Made by a program: the position numbers and the translations under genes. The notes under the pieces are model-generated. The model worked only from the letters and a program-made list of their open reading frames with translations. It did not search any database and was not told where the DNA came from. 25,135 nt of DNA from a virus. The stretch spans positions 1-25,135 of the IMG/VR virus record IMGVR_UViG_3300020200_000164; one strand, written 5' to 3'. Positions 9,557 through 18,142 of the stretch are shown piece after piece (the first letter of the stretch is position 1; each line of letters begins with the position of its first letter).

Positions 9557-10062
9557 TAGATCTCCGTAAACTCTAGAGTGATATCTAGGAAGTCCGTTAC
9601 AGGGTTTCTCTTTCTAATTGTTTTTGAAAATCCAGTCATGAACACCTGATATGTCTTTTCTCCTGTTGAAGCAGAGACATATGTATTATCTGCTGGTACC
9701 GCCCCCGTTGATGGATCTGTGTGTTTTGCAGCAATTATTTTAAGATAAATCGGTATGCCAACGTTTGCATTATAAAATGATTGCATCCAAGATCCTGCAT
9801 AATTTGCATCAACTATAGTAAACTTAGCATCATTTGTTGCATTACCAGTGCTAGCTGGCTTAGATGGTAAAAAATCCCATGATACAGAAATAACATCTTT
9901 CTTAGCAACAACAAATTTTCTTAAAGTTCCATTTGCCATTCTTGATTCTTTTTCTATCAATAATGGAGAAATATCAATCTCTCTTCTATTGTGATCTGTT
10001 AATTTATACCAAGTAGTTCCATTAATAGAAACATGAACTCCAGATTGTAGTGCGTATGCCAT
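9556..10062 (-). CDS. Distal-tail-like / tube-fold minor tail protein
   Basis: 168 residues, lying between the tape measure and the hub. That is the usual place of the distal tail (Dit-like) protein, which ends the tube and anchors the hub. The start ATG overlaps the tape-measure TAA and follows an AGGA site. The sequence is all-beta in appearance, with a tube-protein-like N-terminus (VHVSINGTTWYKLTDHNRREIDI) and a C-terminal strand pair (YQVFMTGFSKTIRKR ... DFLDITLEFTEI). I recognise no catalytic motif. The role is inferred from position and fold character; a second tube-like protein is the alternative. Confidence 0.6.
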   Translation of the reverse strand: MAYALQSGVHVSINGTTWYKLTDHNRREIDISPLLIEKESRMANGTLRKFVVAKKDVISVSWDFLPSKPASTGNATNDAKFTIVDANYAGSWMQSFYNANVGIPIYLKIIAAKHTDPSTGAVPADNTYVSASTGEKTYQVFMTGFSKTIRKRNPVTDFLDITLEFTEI

Positions 10063-13000
10063 TATAGTGGTATCCTATTTGTCTTATTCATTTTGCTATC
10101 TATAAGCTTTATCTTTGCCAATACCTTGGTTGAAATTTCTTCAGCATTAGATCCAGTAACGTTCATTGTTACATTATACACGGAACTAGATCCCGTTACA
10201 GCTGCTGTATTTCTTGGCCCAGTTGCTCCAAATCCAACATTTGGTGTTTTGGGCAAGGCAGCAATATCTCCATAACTTCCTGTACGCAACTTCTTTAATA
10301 GCTTTCGATCTACAGGTGCTAACTTCTTTGTATTTGCAACAATTCCACTTCTTTCTTGTGCCTGATCAATTATTCTATCCATTTGAACAATTCTGCTTTC
10401 ACGAGCAAATTTAGCTCCTTCTAGCATTGATTGTTGCTGCAAACTTGCTGCCTCTAAATAATCCCCAGTCATTTTAGCTTTAGCAGCTTGGTTAATAAGG
10501 CTAATTTGTTTCATTTGATATTGATTTTGTCTATCTAATTCATCATTTACTTCCTTTAGCGCATCACGCTTTTTATTTAAAAGTCTTATTTCTTTTTCGT
10601 ATGGATTGATAAATTTGCCAGTGCCACCAGTACTACCGCCCTTACTGCCAGTATCTGTGTCAAGATTTCCTTTTTGAAGAACTTTTGCTGCATCTTTTTC
10701 TGCTTTTTTAGCAGCTGCTAAATCTTTTTTGGCCTGTGCAAGCTGTCTAGCAAGTGCGCCAGGAACACGAGGTTTTCCTTTAATAAGTTTTGTAATTCTG
10801 TCTACTTCTGCCTGAGCTGCTGCAGCTGTTAACATACCAGCTCCGCCAGTACTTAGTCCAGATTCTCCAATAATTTTTAGTGAAACTGTATAGGTTTTTC
10901 CATTAATCTTATCTAGCACATCTGGAATTTTTGCTAAATCTAAAAGTGTTAAGCTGCCCTTTGCAAACCCCATATAAATGTCTATTTGTGCATTTTTATC
11001 AATTTTAGACAATGAATCTGATATCTTTTTAAATAATTCTGGATTTGTTTTCTTAAGTGCTCCTAAAGCTTGATTTCCTAAATCTTTAATTGCGGAAGAT
11101 GCTAACTCTCCAGATGAATCTATTTTATTTAATTCTTTTACAAGTTTAACTGTTGAAGATTCAAGATTATCAAAATTATCAAATGATACAGCAAAAGCAG
11201 CATCGTACTCCTCTTTACTTATTTTTCCATCAGCGTATTCTGCATTCAACAGTGCAAGAGATTCTTTTTCTTGTGTAAATGCAGCAGATACTTGTACGCT
11301 TGCTGATTGTACCTGATCTTGTAATTTTTTAAATTCTGATAAAACATCTGTTGTTGGTAAGCTGAAATATCCAGCTGTTCCTCTTTTTGATGTTGGATTT
11401 AAGAATCTTGCAGCCTGTTTAGCTGCCCCCATAATATTTCCACCAATGCCACCAGAGTATGACCTGTTGATTAATTCTTGTGCTCCTGCAGCCTTTTTTA
11501 ATGACTGGTAATCAAACTTTGTGCCTAAAATAGTTCCTGCAGTTTTTGGTAATTGTATTTTGCCAAGTTTATCTATTCCAGTAGCAATTGATTCAATTTT
11601 TCTTGTAGAGTCTCCTTGCAAAAATTCCATCCTTGCTTTTACTGTTAATGGAGTTTTTGTAATATCTTGCCCATTTGGTGCAAGCAGTGTTTGAATTTTT
11701 GCTTTAAGCTCTACTTGGTCTGCACCTATTAAATCTGCTGCTGCCTTTATATTTGCGGCAATATCTGCTGGTCCGAAACCAAAAATTGCTGCTCTTTGTG
11801 CAACATCTATTGCAGCTGCCTGCACTCCTGCCTCTGGACTACGCATTGCTGCAGTATTTATTACTTGAGTAGCTCTATTTCCTTTTTGTCCATAAAATTC
11901 TGCAAATCTTTTTACTGCTTCTCCACTTGCAGATATTAGTTGTCTATTATTTCTGCTAAATTCTCTAGCACTTGGTAGTGCCCTTCCAGTAAATTCTGCA
12001 TACTCTTCTATTGCTTTTGCGCTACCATATCTTGCTTCTGCCTCCATTTTTGCAGCATCTGCAATTTCTTCAGCTGCTTTGATTGAAGACTTATTAAATA
12101 AATAGATTCCAGCTGCTGCTGCAATAAGAAGCGTTGGCCATCCACCTAAAATTCTAGTGATCATTCCTAGAGCTTGTAAACCAAATACAACTGGCATTAT
12201 AGATTGTGCCATTTGTCCAAGTTTTCCTGGAAGCATTGATAGTCCAAACAATAATCCAGATAAACCAAATCCTCCACCAGCACCAGCAGCACGACCTACA
12301 CCACGACCAACAGCTCCTTTGACTTTACCAAATCTTTTCTTTCTTTCTTGTGGTTGTTCTGGAAATGAGGGCATACCCAAAAATACTGGCCCTCTGCCTG
12401 CGTTAGAAGCCATATTTGCAACCTTTGATCCAGATACTCTAGTAGCATCTGCAATCTCTTGCTCTGTAAATGGCCTTCCAGTTCTTGGATTAATTAGTGC
12501 AGTTGCAGCAGATGATGTGCCTCCAGCAACGTTCATTGCTTTAATTCTGGCCTGTTGATATGCCCTTCCATCACTAGCACCGTCTTTAGCGGCTAGTGGA
12601 TGTGGGCTTCTTCTATCTCTTGACTGCTCATAAATATCTGTGGTACTTTTTTCTATTGCTTCTTGATATGTTTTAGCATCTTTTTGTGCTCTTAATGCTA
12701 CTGCCGATCTTATTTCTGTTGAGCTATATGTGCCTGCTGCTAAACCACTCTTAGCCTGTATAGCAGCAATCATTCTAGATCTTTCTTCTGGGGTAACTGC
12801 GCCTGGTGCTACTGCTCCACCACTCATTGGCATTACTGGACCAAGCATTCTCGCATCATTAAGATGTGCATATGAAGTTTTAAGATTTGCTAAATCTGGT
12901 TTATCTTTAGTTAAAAATCCAAACATACCTTGTACTCTGCCTTGGAAAGGTGAGTTTTTTAATCTTCTAAATGAGGTTTCTGATGCATGGTCACCTTCTT

Positions 13001-15683
13001 TAATAGATGGTGCTCTGATTTCACCATATGTTCCTCCCATTTCAGCAACTGTTGGGAACATTCCATGTTTTTCCATTGCCTCTGCAGCAAAAGCAGCCTT
13101 GCTACTAGCATTTCTCATTCTTCCAAAAATATTATCCAAATCATCTCTAGAATTATCAAGAATTCTATTCATTGTTACTGTACTATTTTCTACACCACCA
13201 AGATTTTTTGCCGATGTTCTTAAAGTGCTTGCTATTTCTTCAGCATATCCAGATAATTCATTAGCATATTCTTGTCTAACAACATCTGTCATGCTTCTTC
13301 TTGTTTCTACCCCTGCACCTTGGCCTAAAGTAAATGATCCTCCAGCTAGTGCAGATAGCAAAGATAAAATAAATCCATCGTCTGCAGCAGCAGTGCCTGG
13401 TGTTCCTGCAAAAAATGACGAAGACATACCCAATCTACTTGAGCTTGTGTTTCCTGGAGCTGGAAGACCAAGACCGCTATAAACAACAGACTGACCACCA
13501 GTCATTGAAACTCTTCCAGACCTACTATTTTGATATCCTGGAATATTATCTGCAATAATTCCCTGTACTAATGGAGCATATTTCTTATTCATTGCTGTAG
13601 AAATAATTGCTTCGCCTGGAGATACCATAGCAGGAACTATGTCGCCAGCTCCTTTTGGTCCAGGGACACTCATAATTCCATTTGCATATCCCTTTGCTTT
13701 AAATCCTGGAGCCATCATTCCTGGGAATCTTGTAGCAGAAGTATTTTGTGCAGCAATCATTCTTTGATATTCTGCTATAAGTTGTCTTACTGCAACAGCT
13801 TCTCCAGTAAATGCCTGCTGTAATCTCATGTGTGATTGTTCAAGAGATGCTGCTGCGGCTACTGCATTTTGTTGTTCTACAGTCAAATACTGCGTTTGTT
13901 CTCCTAAGATCTTTGACTGACCTGTTAATCTTAAAAATCCATTTCTAAGAAGATTTAGCCCCTTAATGCCATTGGCAACAAAGTTTGCAAGCAGACCTAT
14001 TGTCATAAGAAGAACTGGTGCTAGTCCACCCAAATATAATGTAACTTTTGCTATTGCTTTTTTTGTAGAGTCTGGCAAACTATTAAACCACTGTAAAAGA
14101 CCATTTAATTTATCTAGTAAAGGAGTTACAATTTGTAAAAATACTTCTCCAACTGGAGCCAGCGATAACTTTAATTGCTCAACAGAAGAACGGAATTTGT
14201 TCATTGCACTATCTGCAGTTAATCCTAATTCTTTTTCAGCAAGGGAGGCTAGCTCTTCCATAGACGCTGAGGCAAGATCAAGGACACGAGATGCCTGATT
14301 TCCATCACGAATTACGTTGTCAAACAATGCAGACAAACGTGCCTGTTGGAACTTACCAAATAACTGTTCAATTGCTCTCTGTCTCTGAAGATTAGAAAGT
14401 CCGTCTAATGCTTTAGCAAATTCAATAACTGTTGCTTTAAGATTTCCAACATTGCTTTCTACAATTCTATCAATATCAATGCCCATAGCACTGAGCATTC
14501 CTTTTGCTTTATCTGTTGGATTAATAAGTGATGCAAGACCAGACTTTAGAGCGTTTGCACCTTCTGCTGCATTTATACCGCCCTCTTTCATGGCTGCCAT
14601 AAAGAACGCTAAATCTTTTACATCTCCACCAAGCTCACGAACAATTGGTGCGGCTTTTGGAATAGCTGTTGTAATATCATCAAGAGAAACAACAGTTTGG
14701 TTTTCAACTGCGTTTAAAAAGTTAATAGCATCTGCTAGTTCAGTAGAAGCAATTCTAAAAGCATTTTGCAATGAGATAGTTGTTTCAAGCGCTCTCTGTT
14801 GTTCAACTTGTCCTAGAACTTGAAGTCTTGTTGCTTGTGTTACTTGTGCTTGTAAGTCTGCTCCAGAAAAACCAGCTGCTGCTGCTTCTGCTGCTAATCC
14901 AACGGTATCTGCTACAGCAATTCCATACTTAGTAAATTCTTGACCAAGCATCTGTATAGATTCAAGTGCAAACTGTGTTTCTTCTGGTGCAGTAAATAAA
15001 TCTCCATATACCTTCTTAAATTTAATTGCTGCTGTTTCCATTTGCATAAATGTTTTTGTTGCAACTGCGCCAAGCCCCATTAGTGGAATTGTAAAACCAA
15101 CCATAAGCTGACGACCAGCCCATTGTGTATTCTTACCAAAATTTAAAAGATTAGTTGATCCTTGTTTAACAAGCTGATTAAATATAGCTTGTCTTTGTGC
15201 AGCCAACTGCGTTTGTGTGGTTAGATTAGTCATATCAAGTTTAGTTGGCATAACTGCAATTGCCTTCATAGCGCCAGTTGCGTCACGGCCCATCTTGATA
15301 TATTGTGTCTGTAGCCTCTTTACATTTTCTACGGCTACCTTATTTACTGTATCTAATTCAGAAGAAAACATCCTACCAAATGTTTTGGTGGATGCCATGG
15401 AATATCTGAAGTATTCCCGCATAGAAAATTTATTACGTTCTAAAGAATCTGTAAAATTTTCAGCAGTTGTTTTTACTGTTCGTAACTCTGCAGAAAAACC
15501 TCTAATAGCGCTTACACCATTAATAAAGTTCTTCTGCAGATCACGTTGTGCTAATGCAGCTGCATCGCTGCTTTTTGCAACTGAGGTGTGAAATCTAGAT
15601 ATTTCTCTTTGTAGAGCTTTAAGCTGTGCTAATGCACCAGACGTATCTATATTTACGTTAATCTCGGCATTTACATCAGCCAA
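10062..15683 (-). CDS. Tail tape measure protein (TP901 type)
   Basis: 1873 residues, the longest gene here, starting at TTG behind a GAGGTG site 6 bases away. Residues 1-150 are helical and coiled-coil-like. Residues about 183-530 match the TP901 tape-measure core (QWAGRQLMVGFTIPL, METAAIKFKKVYGDLF, GLAAEAAAAGFSGADL, FFMAAMKEGGINAAEGANAL). A hydrophobic segment follows at about 547-572. The tape-measure signature GAGDIVPAMVSPGEAII is at about 675-692. Further hydrophobic segments lie at about 1135-1200, and a Gly/Ser hinge followed by a charged coiled coil at about 1680-1740. This protein sets tail length (about 280 nm by the usual ratio), fills the tube during assembly and is ejected with the DNA; its hydrophobic parts may help cross the host membrane. 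No lytic enzyme domain is recognised inside it. The two chaperone genes lie directly upstream, as expected. Confidence 0.95.
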   Translation of the reverse strand: MADVNAEINVNIDTSGALAQLKALQREISRFHTSVAKSSDAAALAQRDLQKNFINGVSAIRGFSAELRTVKTTAENFTDSLERNKFSMREYFRYSMASTKTFGRMFSSELDTVNKVAVENVKRLQTQYIKMGRDATGAMKAIAVMPTKLDMTNLTTQTQLAAQRQAIFNQLVKQGSTNLLNFGKNTQWAGRQLMVGFTIPLMGLGAVATKTFMQMETAAIKFKKVYGDLFTAPEETQFALESIQMLGQEFTKYGIAVADTVGLAAEAAAAGFSGADLQAQVTQATRLQVLGQVEQQRALETTISLQNAFRIASTELADAINFLNAVENQTVVSLDDITTAIPKAAPIVRELGGDVKDLAFFMAAMKEGGINAAEGANALKSGLASLINPTDKAKGMLSAMGIDIDRIVESNVGNLKATVIEFAKALDGLSNLQRQRAIEQLFGKFQQARLSALFDNVIRDGNQASRVLDLASASMEELASLAEKELGLTADSAMNKFRSSVEQLKLSLAPVGEVFLQIVTPLLDKLNGLLQWFNSLPDSTKKAIAKVTLYLGGLAPVLLMTIGLLANFVANGIKGLNLLRNGFLRLTGQSKILGEQTQYLTVEQQNAVAAAASLEQSHMRLQQAFTGEAVAVRQLIAEYQRMIAAQNTSATRFPGMMAPGFKAKGYANGIMSVPGPKGAGDIVPAMVSPGEAIISTAMNKKYAPLVQGIIADNIPGYQNSRSGRVSMTGGQSVVYSGLGLPAPGNTSSSRLGMSSSFFAGTPGTAAADDGFILSLLSALAGGSFTLGQGAGVETRRSMTDVVRQEYANELSGYAEEIASTLRTSAKNLGGVENSTVTMNRILDNSRDDLDNIFGRMRNASSKAAFAAEAMEKHGMFPTVAEMGGTYGEIRAPSIKEGDHASETSFRRLKNSPFQGRVQGMFGFLTKDKPDLANLKTSYAHLNDARMLGPVMPMSGGAVAPGAVTPEERSRMIAAIQAKSGLAAGTYSSTEIRSAVALRAQKDAKTYQEAIEKSTTDIYEQSRDRRSPHPLAAKDGASDGRAYQQARIKAMNVAGGTSSAATALINPRTGRPFTEQEIADATRVSGSKVANMASNAGRGPVFLGMPSFPEQPQERKKRFGKVKGAVGRGVGRAAGAGGGFGLSGLLFGLSMLPGKLGQMAQSIMPVVFGLQALGMITRILGGWPTLLIAAAAGIYLFNKSSIKAAEEIADAAKMEAEARYGSAKAIEEYAEFTGRALPSAREFSRNNRQLISASGEAVKRFAEFYGQKGNRATQVINTAAMRSPEAGVQAAAIDVAQRAAIFGFGPADIAANIKAAADLIGADQVELKAKIQTLLAPNGQDITKTPLTVKARMEFLQGDSTRKIESIATGIDKLGKIQLPKTAGTILGTKFDYQSLKKAAGAQELINRSYSGGIGGNIMGAAKQAARFLNPTSKRGTAGYFSLPTTDVLSEFKKLQDQVQSASVQVSAAFTQEKESLALLNAEYADGKISKEEYDAAFAVSFDNFDNLESSTVKLVKELNKIDSSGELASSAIKDLGNQALGALKKTNPELFKKISDSLSKIDKNAQIDIYMGFAKGSLTLLDLAKIPDVLDKINGKTYTVSLKIIGESGLSTGGAGMLTAAAAQAEVDRITKLIKGKPRVPGALARQLAQAKKDLAAAKKAEKDAAKVLQKGNLDTDTGSKGGSTGGTGKFINPYEKEIRLLNKKRDALKEVNDELDRQNQYQMKQISLINQAAKAKMTGDYLEAASLQQQSMLEGAKFARESRIVQMDRIIDQAQERSGIVANTKKLAPVDRKLLKKLRTGSYGDIAALPKTPNVGFGATGPRNTAAVTGSSSVYNVTMNVTGSNAEEISTKVLAKIKLIDSKMNKTNRIPL

Positions 15684-15708
15684 TTACTTCACCTCATCTT
15701 AAATTGTA

Positions 15709-16032
15709 TTACTCGGCAGGAGAAATTACATCTGGCATACCGCCAAGCGTAACACCCGATGCTGCTTCAACGATCTTGTAAACTGTTGGAAGATCCAATA
15801 GCTCTTCAAGTTTTTCTAGATCTTCTGCAATTTCAGGATTGTATTGCTTCATTGCAATTTGAGCACACTCCACAAGAAGAGTCATAGACTTTTCGTTATC
15901 TTCAGCCACTGCCGCAACACCTTCAAACTTCTTCAAAAACGGACGAAGAAGTGATATTTTTAGAGGACGAACCTTAATCTCTGTTCCATCAATTAGAGTA
16001 AGAGTCTTTTCCTCATGTATAGTTGTTGCCAT
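15709..16032 (-). CDS. Short tail assembly chaperone (G-type paralogue)
   Basis: 107 residues, ATG with GGGAGG at good spacing and its own TGATATAAT box upstream. The whole protein aligns with residues 1-94 of the upstream chaperone: MAT at the start, DGTEI, PLKI..LR.F, EC..IAMKQY.PE and the D.PT...I.E.A.G end. It lacks the second (T) domain. Tail assembly chaperones coat the tape measure while the tube polymerises, and the short G form is normally made in excess over the long GT form. Lysine is mostly AAG (7 of 9) and both arginines are CGT, unlike the AAA/AGA-rich paralogue, so this copy looks tuned for high expression. It stops 25 bases before the tape measure, leaving no room for a frameshifted T domain. 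Confidence 0.85.
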   Translation of the reverse strand: MATTIHEEKTLTLIDGTEIKVRPLKISLLRPFLKKFEGVAAVAEDNEKSMTLLVECAQIAMKQYNPEIAEDLEKLEELLDLPTVYKIVEAASGVTLGGMPDVISPAE

Positions 16033-16060
16033 TATTTTCCTCCCATATAGGCTAGTATAA

Positions 16061-16069
16061 ATTATATCA
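16061..16069 (-). promoter_or_regulatory. TGATATAAT late-promoter-like box before the short chaperone gene
   Basis: Exact TGATATAAT in the 45-base gap between the two chaperone genes. The predicted transcript would start about 22 bases before the ATG and carry GGGAGG. No -35 consensus is seen. The box would let the short chaperone be expressed independently of the long one. Confidence 0.55.
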
Positions 16070-16077
16070 TAGGGGGG

Positions 16078-16770
16078 CTATCTTAAATCCTCATAATCTA
16101 AACCCATTCCAATACCAAATCCTGCTTTTACTGCATTTTGTCCTTGTAAAGCAAGTATGTCCTTACTATCAGTTGTTTGTCCCTTGCTAAATACCCTTGC
16201 CTTTAAATCTTCCCATTCTTTTTGTCCACGATCTTGATTTTTATCTATATCTACACCCTGTATTGCTGCTAAAAACTTCTTTTCTTCATAATCCAATTCT
16301 CTTCTTCCAGATATAATAGCCATTAGTTCTGGCATAGATATATGAGATTCTAGATCATCATAGTTTTTCCAAATACCCAGCGTAAATACCTCTGATTCTA
16401 GCTTTACTAAATCTATATCTTCCCAAGAATTTTTGGACTTATTATTTTCTACTTGCTGCTTAACTGTTTCTTCAGACTCTTCTGTTATTTTTATACCGCC
16501 TGCGATTTCTAATATTTCATGTATTGTGGGCATATCAATTGCGTTTTCTATATCGGATGTAGATGTTGATAATTCTGGGCGGTACTGCTTCATTGCAATT
16601 CTTACACATTCAAGCAATAACAATATAGAATCGTCATCATTCTCAGTTTTATTAATCAATGCAAAAGTATCCATAAATTCACGCAGATACTTTATTTTTA
16701 ATGGCGATATTTCTATCTCTGTGCCATCAAACAAATAAATATTTTTAGTTGAATATACTTTAGTAGCCAT
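16078..16770 (-). CDS. Long tail assembly chaperone, continuous G-T fusion
   Basis: 230 residues in one uninterrupted frame. Residues 1-94 are the G-type part, paralogous to the next gene (DGTEIEISPLKI, LLECVRIAMKQYRPE, DMPTIHEILEIAGG). Residues 95-113 are a polar linker. Residues 114-230 are the T-type part typical of phage GT chaperones: SWEDIDLVKLESEVFTLGIW, SMPELMAIISGRRELDYEEKKF, WEDLKARVFSKG and the Gly/Met-rich AGFGIGMGLDYEDL end. In many phages the T part is reached only by a -1 ribosomal slip; here it is in frame. The gene follows the hairpin behind the major tail protein and a TGATAAAAT box, with GGGG near the ATG. The stop is TAG. Codon use is AAA/TTA-rich, unlike the short paralogue. 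Confidence 0.85.
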   Translation of the reverse strand: MATKVYSTKNIYLFDGTEIEISPLKIKYLREFMDTFALINKTENDDDSILLLLECVRIAMKQYRPELSTSTSDIENAIDMPTIHEILEIAGGIKITEESEETVKQQVENNKSKNSWEDIDLVKLESEVFTLGIWKNYDDLESHISMPELMAIISGRRELDYEEKKFLAAIQGVDIDKNQDRGQKEWEDLKARVFSKGQTTDSKDILALQGQNAVKAGFGIGMGLDYEDLR

Positions 16771-16785
16771 AATACCCCGAATACT

Positions 16786-16794
16786 ATTTTATCA
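16786..16794 (-). promoter_or_regulatory. TGATAAAAT variant promoter-like box before the long chaperone gene
   Basis: One-base variant of the TGATATAAT box, 15 bases before the ATG and just behind the terminator hairpin of the major tail protein. The leader would be only about 9 bases. It is less certain than the exact copies. Confidence 0.4.
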
Positions 16795-16800
16795 TATAAG

Positions 16801-16830
16801 AAAGCCCACCCCGAAGGGTGGGCCTCTTTA
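16801..16830 (-). terminator. Terminator hairpin behind the major tail protein
   Basis: An 8-bp perfect GC-rich stem, GCCCACCC / GGGTGGGC (arms 16804-16811 and 16816-16823). On the minus strand it is closed by a stable TTCG tetraloop and followed by TTTCTTAT. It lies 29 bases after the stop of the major tail gene. It should end most transcripts there, so the chaperones downstream depend on read-through or on the box directly behind it. Confidence 0.85.
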
Positions 16831-16851
16831 GTGCTAAATAATTTTAAATTA

Positions 16852-17484
16852 TTAAGCTCCAGTAATTGTACGATCTACGATCTTACCATAAGATCCCGAA
16901 GAATCTTCTGGTAGAAGACGGAATGAAACTTCAAACATTGAAGCTTCGTCACGCTTTGCCGAGACTGTTACATTTTCAATAGATAGAGCACGATATGCTG
17001 TATAAACACGCTCAACAGAGTCAGAGTTTACGCAGTCACCAGTTCCTGGTCCTACTGCAACGATACCACGTTCAACTGGACATTCGCCAATGTTACCTGC
17101 GGAAAGGTTAAGAACCCGTCCAGCAGATGTTGACTTTGTTCCTGTCAAATCAGAACCGCTGAAAGCAAGAGCCAAAAGAAGATTTTCAAGTGTAGCCTCA
17201 GCAAACGCTGTTGCGAGATTTACCTGCATACCTTGCTTGTATAGCTTAGCAACGTCAAGAACCTGATCAACTGCAACCTCACCGAAATCAGGTTGGAATT
17301 GTAGTTCAAGACCATTCATGGTATAACCTACATTTGTATAATCTTCAGCGCCAGAAAGAGTTTCCTTGAATGATTCTGTAGCGTCAAATGCCTCCAGTGT
17401 TGCTGGAGTTAGGGTTGTATCTGCTATGAAAAGAGCAGCAGCACCAACGATAATATTGTTGGACGTACCACGTTCATATGCCAT
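16852..17484 (-). CDS. Major tail (tube) protein
   Basis: 210 residues, directly upstream of the tail chaperones and tape measure and directly after the tail terminator, the standard position of the tube protein. The sequence is beta-rich with the N-terminal MAYERGTSNNIIVGAAALFI and a C-terminal strand pair (NVTVSAKRDEASMFEVSFRLLPE) seen in tube-fold proteins. The ATG follows GAGGTG with 5-base spacing. Its codons are richer in G/C-ending forms than those of the minor tail genes, and a strong terminator follows, both fitting a protein needed in hundreds of copies. Two Cys residues (in IGECPVE and GDCVNSD) are notable but their role is unknown. Confidence 0.85.
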   Translation of the reverse strand: MAYERGTSNNIIVGAAALFIADTTLTPATLEAFDATESFKETLSGAEDYTNVGYTMNGLELQFQPDFGEVAVDQVLDVAKLYKQGMQVNLATAFAEATLENLLLALAFSGSDLTGTKSTSAGRVLNLSAGNIGECPVERGIVAVGPGTGDCVNSDSVERVYTAYRALSIENVTVSAKRDEASMFEVSFRLLPEDSSGSYGKIVDRTITGA

Positions 17485-17543
17485 TTTTCACCTCTACTTT
17501 CAATAAGTATTTATTAAGTTTTGGGCGGGTTTCCTCAGATATA

Positions 17544-17552
17544 AGTATAACA
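17544..17552 (-). promoter_or_regulatory. Possible extended -10 promoter before the major tail protein
   Basis: TGTTATACT (TGn plus TATACT) lies in the 73-base gap before the major tail gene. It is two bases away from the TGATATAAT box found elsewhere. It would give a leader of about 50 bases, longer than the others, containing a weak AATAA/TTATT inverted repeat and the GAGGTG site. There is no clear -35. Confidence 0.35.
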
Positions 17553-17557
17553 GATTT

Positions 17558-18142
17558 TTATACGGTGATTTTATCGTCACCAGTGAGCTTTGGCTCTGGA
17601 GACCATAGATTTGAGGTCAACTCAGGCATCTGATGATAATCAAAATCTATAATAATCTTATTTCCAGCATACGTTCTGGCTGTTCCAAAATCTATAATAT
17701 CTCTGGTTTCCTCTAACTGGTATACCCTGAAATTATGGAAATAGAAAACATTATCGACCAATCCAGCGTCGTCTAGATCTACCCTGCGATTTGAGCACCA
17801 GCTATTTATTTCTTCTGCTGATTCATCAAAACGGTCTAACAGTCTATATATAATCTCTGTAACCTGAATCATATTTGTAATAGAGTTTTCTTGAGTAGCA
17901 TAAAAATAATATAATAGTTGTTCGCACTTTATATGTGGAAAAGATTTTCTGTTCATTTTAAACATACGGTCATATGTTGCCATTACCCCATTATTTTCTA
18001 CAAATGACTGTGTTAGGTTATCTATTGTAGATGGAGCAGTTGGAAAAAATGGAACACTATCAAATCCAAAATCAGCAAGCTTAGATTGTAAATATTTGTT
18101 TATCCATAAAACTGGAGTATTGAGTGGTGTATCGTTAGCCAT
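17558..18142 (-). CDS. Probable tail terminator protein
   Basis: 194 residues. The start ATG lies inside the previous gene (8-bp overlap) with AGGAG upstream. The location, last gene before the major tail protein and after the neck genes, is that of the tail terminator, a ring that caps the finished tube and joins it to the head. The sequence opens with NTPVLWINKYLQSKL followed by a Pro-rich FFPTAPSTIDNL. A MIQVTEIIYRLLDRF helix and a strand-rich end (FRVYQLEETRDIIDFG, KIIIDFDYHQMPE) fit the mixed alpha/beta terminator fold in general terms. The assignment is mostly by gene order. Confidence 0.6.
   Translation of the reverse strand: MANDTPLNTPVLWINKYLQSKLADFGFDSVPFFPTAPSTIDNLTQSFVENNGVMATYDRMFKMNRKSFPHIKCEQLLYYFYATQENSITNMIQVTEIIYRLLDRFDESAEEINSWCSNRRVDLDDAGLVDNVFYFHNFRVYQLEETRDIIDFGTARTYAGNKIIIDFDYHQMPELTSNLWSPEPKLTGDDKITV

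Noticed and set aside
12730-13482. 250-codon plus-strand open frame opposite the tape measure
   Set aside because: It has no ribosome-binding site, and its composition is the mirror of the Ala/Ser-rich tape measure. Long antisense frames are expected there.
1235-16080. TAG recoded as a sense codon in this phage
   Set aside because: TAG appears only at plausible gene ends, with a start codon close behind and in three of four cases a ribosome-binding site. Most genes end in TAA, so ordinary stops are the simpler reading.
16430-16500. Programmed frameshift at the G-T junction of the long chaperone
   Set aside because: No canonical XXXYYYZ heptamer in the right frame was seen in the linker, and the T domain is already in frame. 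A +1 slip at ATA-AAA-A-TAA (near 16489) would give an immediate stop and a G-only protein, but there is no support beyond the A run.
17490-17525. AATAA/TTATT inverted repeat in the leader of the major tail gene
   Set aside because: A five-base AT-only stem is too weak to claim as an operator or terminator.
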